NCBI GenBank assembly: GCA_031255395.1
Contig: JAIRSQ010000060.1
Location: forward strand, 1 to 17,124
DNA: 17,124 nt
DNA from: Spirochaetaceae bacterium
Lineage (GTDB): Bacteria > Spirochaetota > Spirochaetia > Treponematales > Breznakiellaceae
Direction: 5' to 3'
Made by a program: the position numbers and the translations under genes. Of this stretch, positions 13,727 to 17,124 are shown in pieces. The notes under the pieces are model-generated. The model did no database searches. It had not been told where the DNA came from and saw only the letters and a list, made by a program, of their open reading frames with translations. The first letter of the stretch is position 1, and each line of letters opens with the position of its first letter.

Positions 13727-16700
13727 ATGGCTGTATATCGCGTATATGTTGAAAAAAAAGCTGATTTCGCTTCCGCGGCGGAGGATTTGAGAGCGGAGCT
13801 TGTCCGCGTTCTCGGCATAAGGGGGCTGAAAAAGGCGCGAATAGCGCAGCGCTATGACATCGAAGGGATAGACAGGGCGCTGTTCGATCATGTGGCGCGC
13901 ACCGTGCTGAGCGAGCCGCCCGTAGACGACGTTTATTTTGACGCTCCGTCAGCCGGTTTCATCTGCGCCGTAGAATATTTGCCGGGACAGTTCGACCAGA
14001 GGGCAGATTCGGCGGCGGAATGCATACAGCTTATATCGCAGGCGGAACGGCCTGTTACGAGTAACGCCAGGCTTTATATGTTTGACGGCGAGATAACGGA
14101 CGCCGACAAGAAAAAGATCGAAAAATATCTGATAAACCCAGTCGACAGCAGGCCGGCCTGCATGGCGGAAAGAACCTCGTTGCGGCCCCGCCGTATCGAG
14201 CCTCCCGATGTCGGTACGATATACGGTTTCATCGGCATGAAAAAAACGGACGCGGAGCTTGGGCGGATCATCGAATCGTACTCCCTTGCGATGGATAAAG
14301 ACGATCTCGCGCTGTGCATGGATTATTTCAGGAGCGAAAACCGCGACCCCGTCATAACGGAACTCCGCGTCATCGATACGTACTGGAGCGACCATTGCCG
14401 CCATACGACTTTCAACACGGCGCTGGACAGCGTGACGGCAGGCGACGCTCCGGACGGGGAGACGCACGGAACGTACCGGCGGTATCTGGAGTTGCGAAAA
14501 GAGATTTACGGGGAAAGGAGCGTCCCCGTTACGCTGATGGATATAGCGACAATCGGGGCCAAGTATTTGTCGCTTTCGGGGCGGCTTAAGGACTGGGACA
14601 GAAGCGACGAGAATAACGCCTGCTCTATTAAGATAAAGGCTGATAACGGCGGCAAGGAGGAGGACTGGTTGCTGCTGTTCAAGAACGAGACGCACAACCA
14701 TCCCACGGAGATCGAGCCGTTTGGCGGTGCGGCCACCTGCATAGGAGGGGCGATACGGGACCCGCTGTCAGGCCGCGCCTACGTTTACCAGGCTATGCGG
14801 GTAACGGGCGCGGGGAATCCGCTCGCTCCCGCTGAGGCCGCGCTCGAAGGCAAACTGCCGCAACGCAGGCTGGTAACTGAGGCGGCGCGCGGGTATTCGA
14901 GTTACGGGAATCAGGTCGGGATAGCTACGGGGCTTGTGGAGGAATTTTACCACGAGGGGTACGCCGCCAAGCGGATGGAGATAGGGGCGGCGATTGGCGC
15001 CGTTCCCGCCGAAAAGGTGCGGCGGGAACGGCCGCGCTCCGGCGATACCGTAATCGTTGTTGGCGGCAGGACGGGGCGGGACGGCTGCGGAGGCGCGACC
15101 GGCTCGTCAAAACCGCACAGCAAAGAGAGCCTTGAAAGCTGCGGGGCGGAAGTGCAGAAAGGGAACGCGCCGGTCGAGCGGCATTTGCAACGGCTATTCC
15201 GCAATCCGTCCGCCGCGTTGATGATAAAACGATGCAACGACTTTGGAGCGGGCGGCGTCGCCGTCGCGATAGGCGAGCTTGCCGCCGGGCTTTCTATCGA
15301 CCTTGACGCGTTGCCCGTAAAGTATGCCGGACTGGACGGCACGGAACTTGCGATTAGCGAGAGCCAGGAGCGGATGGCCGTCGTTACGGACGAAAAGGAC
15401 GCGGCGGCCTTTATCTCGCTTGCCGCAGCCGAAAACCTTGAGGCGGTCGTCACCGCCCGCGTTACGGACGAAAACCGCCTTGTGATGAGGTGGCGCGGAA
15501 AAAAAATCGTTGATATCTCGCGGGATTTTCTTAATACTAACGGCGCGGAAAAACACGCGCGCGCGCGAACGCCGCGCTTTGAAGCGCCGCTTCCGTCCCG
15601 CCCCGCGGAACGTAATTTCGAGAAACGGCTTACGGAGCTTGTTTCCGACCTCAACTCCTGTTGCAAGAGGGGGCTGTTCGAGCGTTTTGATTCGACGATA
15701 GGAGCGGGGACGGCACTCGCTCCCGCGGGCGGAGTTTTCCAGCTTACGCCGGCGCAGTGTATGGCGGCAAAACTGCCTGTCGAAGGCGGCACGTACACTT
15801 GCGCTGGCATGGCCTTTGGCTTTGACCCGTACATATCGGCGGCAAATCCCTACGAGGGGGCGTATCTGGCCGTGCTTGAGAGCGTCGCCAAACTTGTCGC
15901 CGCCGGATTCCCGCTCGACAGCGTTTATTTGAGTTTTCAGGAATACTTTCCGAGGCCGGGGAACGATGCGGAACGCTGGGGGCTTCCGGTTGCCGCGTTG
16001 CTGGGCGCGCTTCAGGCGCAGCTCGATTTAGGCGCGGCGGCGATAGGCGGCAAGGATTCGATGTCCGGCACGTTTGAAAACCTTGACGTGCCGCCAAGCC
16101 TAGTGTCCTTTGCCGTGGCGCACGGGCACGCAGGCGGCGTCATAGGCGGCGAGTTTAAGAAGGCGGGGCACGAGGTTTTATGGGTGCGCCCCGCTTCGCG
16201 GTCAGCGAAGCGGGGGTCGCGGCTTTTCAAGCCCGAAGCCTTTAACGCGGCGCTCAGGCTGATAGAAAAACTGGTTGCCGAAAAGAAGGCCGTATCGGTC
16301 TATGTCGCGCTCAGGGGCGGCGCGGCGGAAGCTCTGTTCAAGATGGCCTGCGGCAACAGGATAGGCGTCGCGTTCAAAGGCCTTGCCGATGAGGACGCGC
16401 TGTTTGAATACAAGGCCGGTTCGTTTATCGCTGAATTGAACGATGGGATTACGGCGCAAGACATCGAAAGCGGGCATGAAAGCGTTGTCGCCGAAACGCT
16501 GGGAAAAACTTCGCCGGATTACGCGTTTGTCATCGGGGAACAGACTGTCGATTTGAAGCGGGTACAGCGGGCGTGGGAGTCGAAACTTGAAAGCGTGTTT
16601 CCCGTCAGCGACGGCAACGCGGAAAAAGAGGTTCCCTGCCTGGATTACAGGGCGAAAATGCCAGCGCGGGCGGGAACGCCTGTGGCAAGGCCGCGCGCGC

Positions 16701-17124
16701 TTATTCCGGTATTTCCCGGCACTAACTGCGAGTATGACACGGCGCGCGCCCTCCGCGCCGCCGGCGCGGAGGCGGAAATTTTTGTTGTCAGGAATCTGAA
16801 TCCGGCCATGGTGGCGGAAAGCGCCGCGTTCTTTGCCAAAAGGATAGACGCGGCTAATATGCTCGTCATTCCGGGAGGATTTTCAGGCGGAGACGAACCG
16901 GACGGTAGCGCGAAGCTGATAGCGGCGTTTTTTCGCGGCGGCCCGGCGGCGGACGCGATAACGCGCCTTTTGGATGCGAGGGACGGCCTGATACTCGGAA
17001 TCTGCAACGGTTTTCAGGCGCTGATAAAGCTGGGCCTTGTCCCGTTCGGGAAAATAAAAAACATGGAAGCGGGAGACCCCGCGCTCGCGTTCAACACGAT
17101 AGGCCGCCATCAGAGCCGCTTGGT
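13727..17124 (+). CDS. purL: Phosphoribosylformylglycinamidine synthase, single-chain clade II form, C-terminus cut by window edge
   Basis: Fourth step of purine synthesis: FGAR + glutamine + ATP to FGAM. 1132 codons are present; the family is about 1240-1290, so roughly 110-150 residues are missing. Order: N-terminal PurS-like region; first AIRS-type half with YWSDHCRHTTF, KNETHNHPTEIEPFGG (His323) and GRTGRDGCGGATGSS; DFGAGG; second half with TPAQCMAAKLP, NPYEGAYLAV, LGAAAIGGKDSMSGTF; class I glutaminase from about residue 990 with PVFPGTNCEYD, GGFSGGDEPDGS and nucleophile Cys1093 in GICNGFQAL. The catalytic His/Glu pair lies past the edge. The ATG directly follows the reductase stop (TGA-ATG). 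The second half contains an unusual in-frame palindrome (16189-16215). Confidence 0.96.
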   Translation, partial: MAVYRVYVEKKADFASAAEDLRAELVRVLGIRGLKKARIAQRYDIEGIDRALFDHVARTVLSEPPVDDVYFDAPSAGFICAVEYLPGQFDQRADSAAECIQLISQAERPVTSNARLYMFDGEITDADKKKIEKYLINPVDSRPACMAERTSLRPRRIEPPDVGTIYGFIGMKKTDAELGRIIESYSLAMDKDDLALCMDYFRSENRDPVITELRVIDTYWSDHCRHTTFNTALDSVTAGDAPDGETHGTYRRYLELRKEIYGERSVPVTLMDIATIGAKYLSLSGRLKDWDRSDENNACSIKIKADNGGKEEDWLLLFKNETHNHPTEIEPFGGAATCIGGAIRDPLSGRAYVYQAMRVTGAGNPLAPAEAALEGKLPQRRLVTEAARGYSSYGNQVGIATGLVEEFYHEGYAAKRMEIGAAIGAVPAEKVRRERPRSGDTVIVVGGRTGRDGCGGATGSSKPHSKESLESCGAEVQKGNAPVERHLQRLFRNPSAALMIKRCNDFGAGGVAVAIGELAAGLSIDLDALPVKYAGLDGTELAISESQERMAVVTDEKDAAAFISLAAAENLEAVVTARVTDENRLVMRWRGKKIVDISRDFLNTNGAEKHARARTPRFEAPLPSRPAERNFEKRLTELVSDLNSCCKRGLFERFDSTIGAGTALAPAGGVFQLTPAQCMAAKLPVEGGTYTCAGMAFGFDPYISAANPYEGAYLAVLESVAKLVAAGFPLDSVYLSFQEYFPRPGNDAERWGLPVAALLGALQAQLDLGAAAIGGKDSMSGTFENLDVPPSLVSFAVAHGHAGGVIGGEFKKAGHEVLWVRPASRSAKRGSRLFKPEAFNAALRLIEKLVAEKKAVSVYVALRGGAAEALFKMACGNRIGVAFKGLADEDALFEYKAGSFIAELNDGITAQDIESGHESVVAETLGKTSPDYAFVIGEQTVDLKRVQRAWESKLESVFPVSDGNAEKEVPCLDYRAKMPARAGTPVARPRALIPVFPGTNCEYDTARALRAAGAEAEIFVVRNLNPAMVAESAAFFAKRIDAANMLVIPGGFSGGDEPDGSAKLIAAFFRGGPAADAITRLLDARDGLILGICNGFQALIKLGLVPFGKIKNMEAGDPALAFNTIGRHQSRL
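16189..16215 (+). repeat. Perfect 11-bp inverted repeat inside purL
   Basis: CCCCGCTTCGC (16189-16199), loop GGTCA, GCGAAGCGGGG (16205-16215). It encodes the stretch RPASRSAKRGSR, at a place where related synthases, from memory, have a short acidic RDE-like loop. The reading frame stays open. Confidence 0.6.

Noticed and set aside
13949..14701. 250-codon minus-strand frame inside purL
   Set aside because: Same reasoning: overlaps conserved PurL residues on the other strand and has no supporting start signal.
14947..15834. 295-codon minus-strand frame inside purL
   Set aside because: Antisense shadow of an unmistakable PurL; Ser/Ala/Pro-rich with no recognisable motif.
1..17124. tRNA, rRNA, CRISPR arrays, insertion-sequence transposases, purine or T-box riboswitches
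   Set aside because: Looked for in all gaps; none seen. The leaders of ilvE and purL are too short for a riboswitch or T-box.

Overview
The window is a GC-rich bacterial chromosome segment carrying eleven complete protein genes, two partial ones at its edges and a few regulatory or repeat features. The best guess for the source is a spirochaete, probably a Treponema-like gut organism. Reasons: the long single-chain (clade II type) FGAM synthase, a GTP-dependent PEP carboxykinase, a small periplasmic-facing beta-barrel of the kind treponemes carry (motifs LGKYPFAL, LFPFVGIDY, LYLRGEIGFG), and an anti-sigma C-terminus (IIIIKLPERKKFSRYGEPAF) that resembles treponemal proteins from memory. This placement is inference, about 0.65 sure.

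Left part, minus strand (1-2951): livJ (lipoprotein binding protein) and livH (permease) of a branched-chain amino-acid ABC transporter are nearly abutting. They are followed by the start of pckG, which has its own near-consensus promoter. The partner genes livM, livG and livF are not in the window.

Plus-strand regulatory block (3151-5879): an ECF sigma factor, a zinc-finger transmembrane anti-sigma factor and a secreted protein of unknown function overlap end to start. After a 395-bp leader region comes a secreted outer-membrane beta-barrel gene. The leader region holds a REP-like palindrome, a TTGACA-17-TAATAT promoter and a run of 14 C. A second copy of the REP-like palindrome and a 'CATTGCG' palindromic repeat lie behind the barrel gene.

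Middle, minus strand (6208-12438): ilvE (branched-chain aminotransferase) with its own promoter; recQ helicase with a palindrome at its promoter; then an operon read accC - small conserved-looking ORF - macro-domain protein - m5U RNA methyltransferase.

Right end, plus strand (12524-17124): an aldo/keto reductase with a C-terminal ferredoxin domain, whose stop codon abuts the start of purL. purL runs off the window after its glutaminase nucleophile.

The metabolic theme is amino-acid uptake and transamination (livJH, ilvE), C3/C4 metabolism (pckG), fatty-acid initiation (accC) and purine synthesis (purL). The most interesting area is 3151-6180, where a self-contained envelope sigma/anti-sigma cassette sits beside a surface protein gene whose leader carries a slippage-prone C tract.
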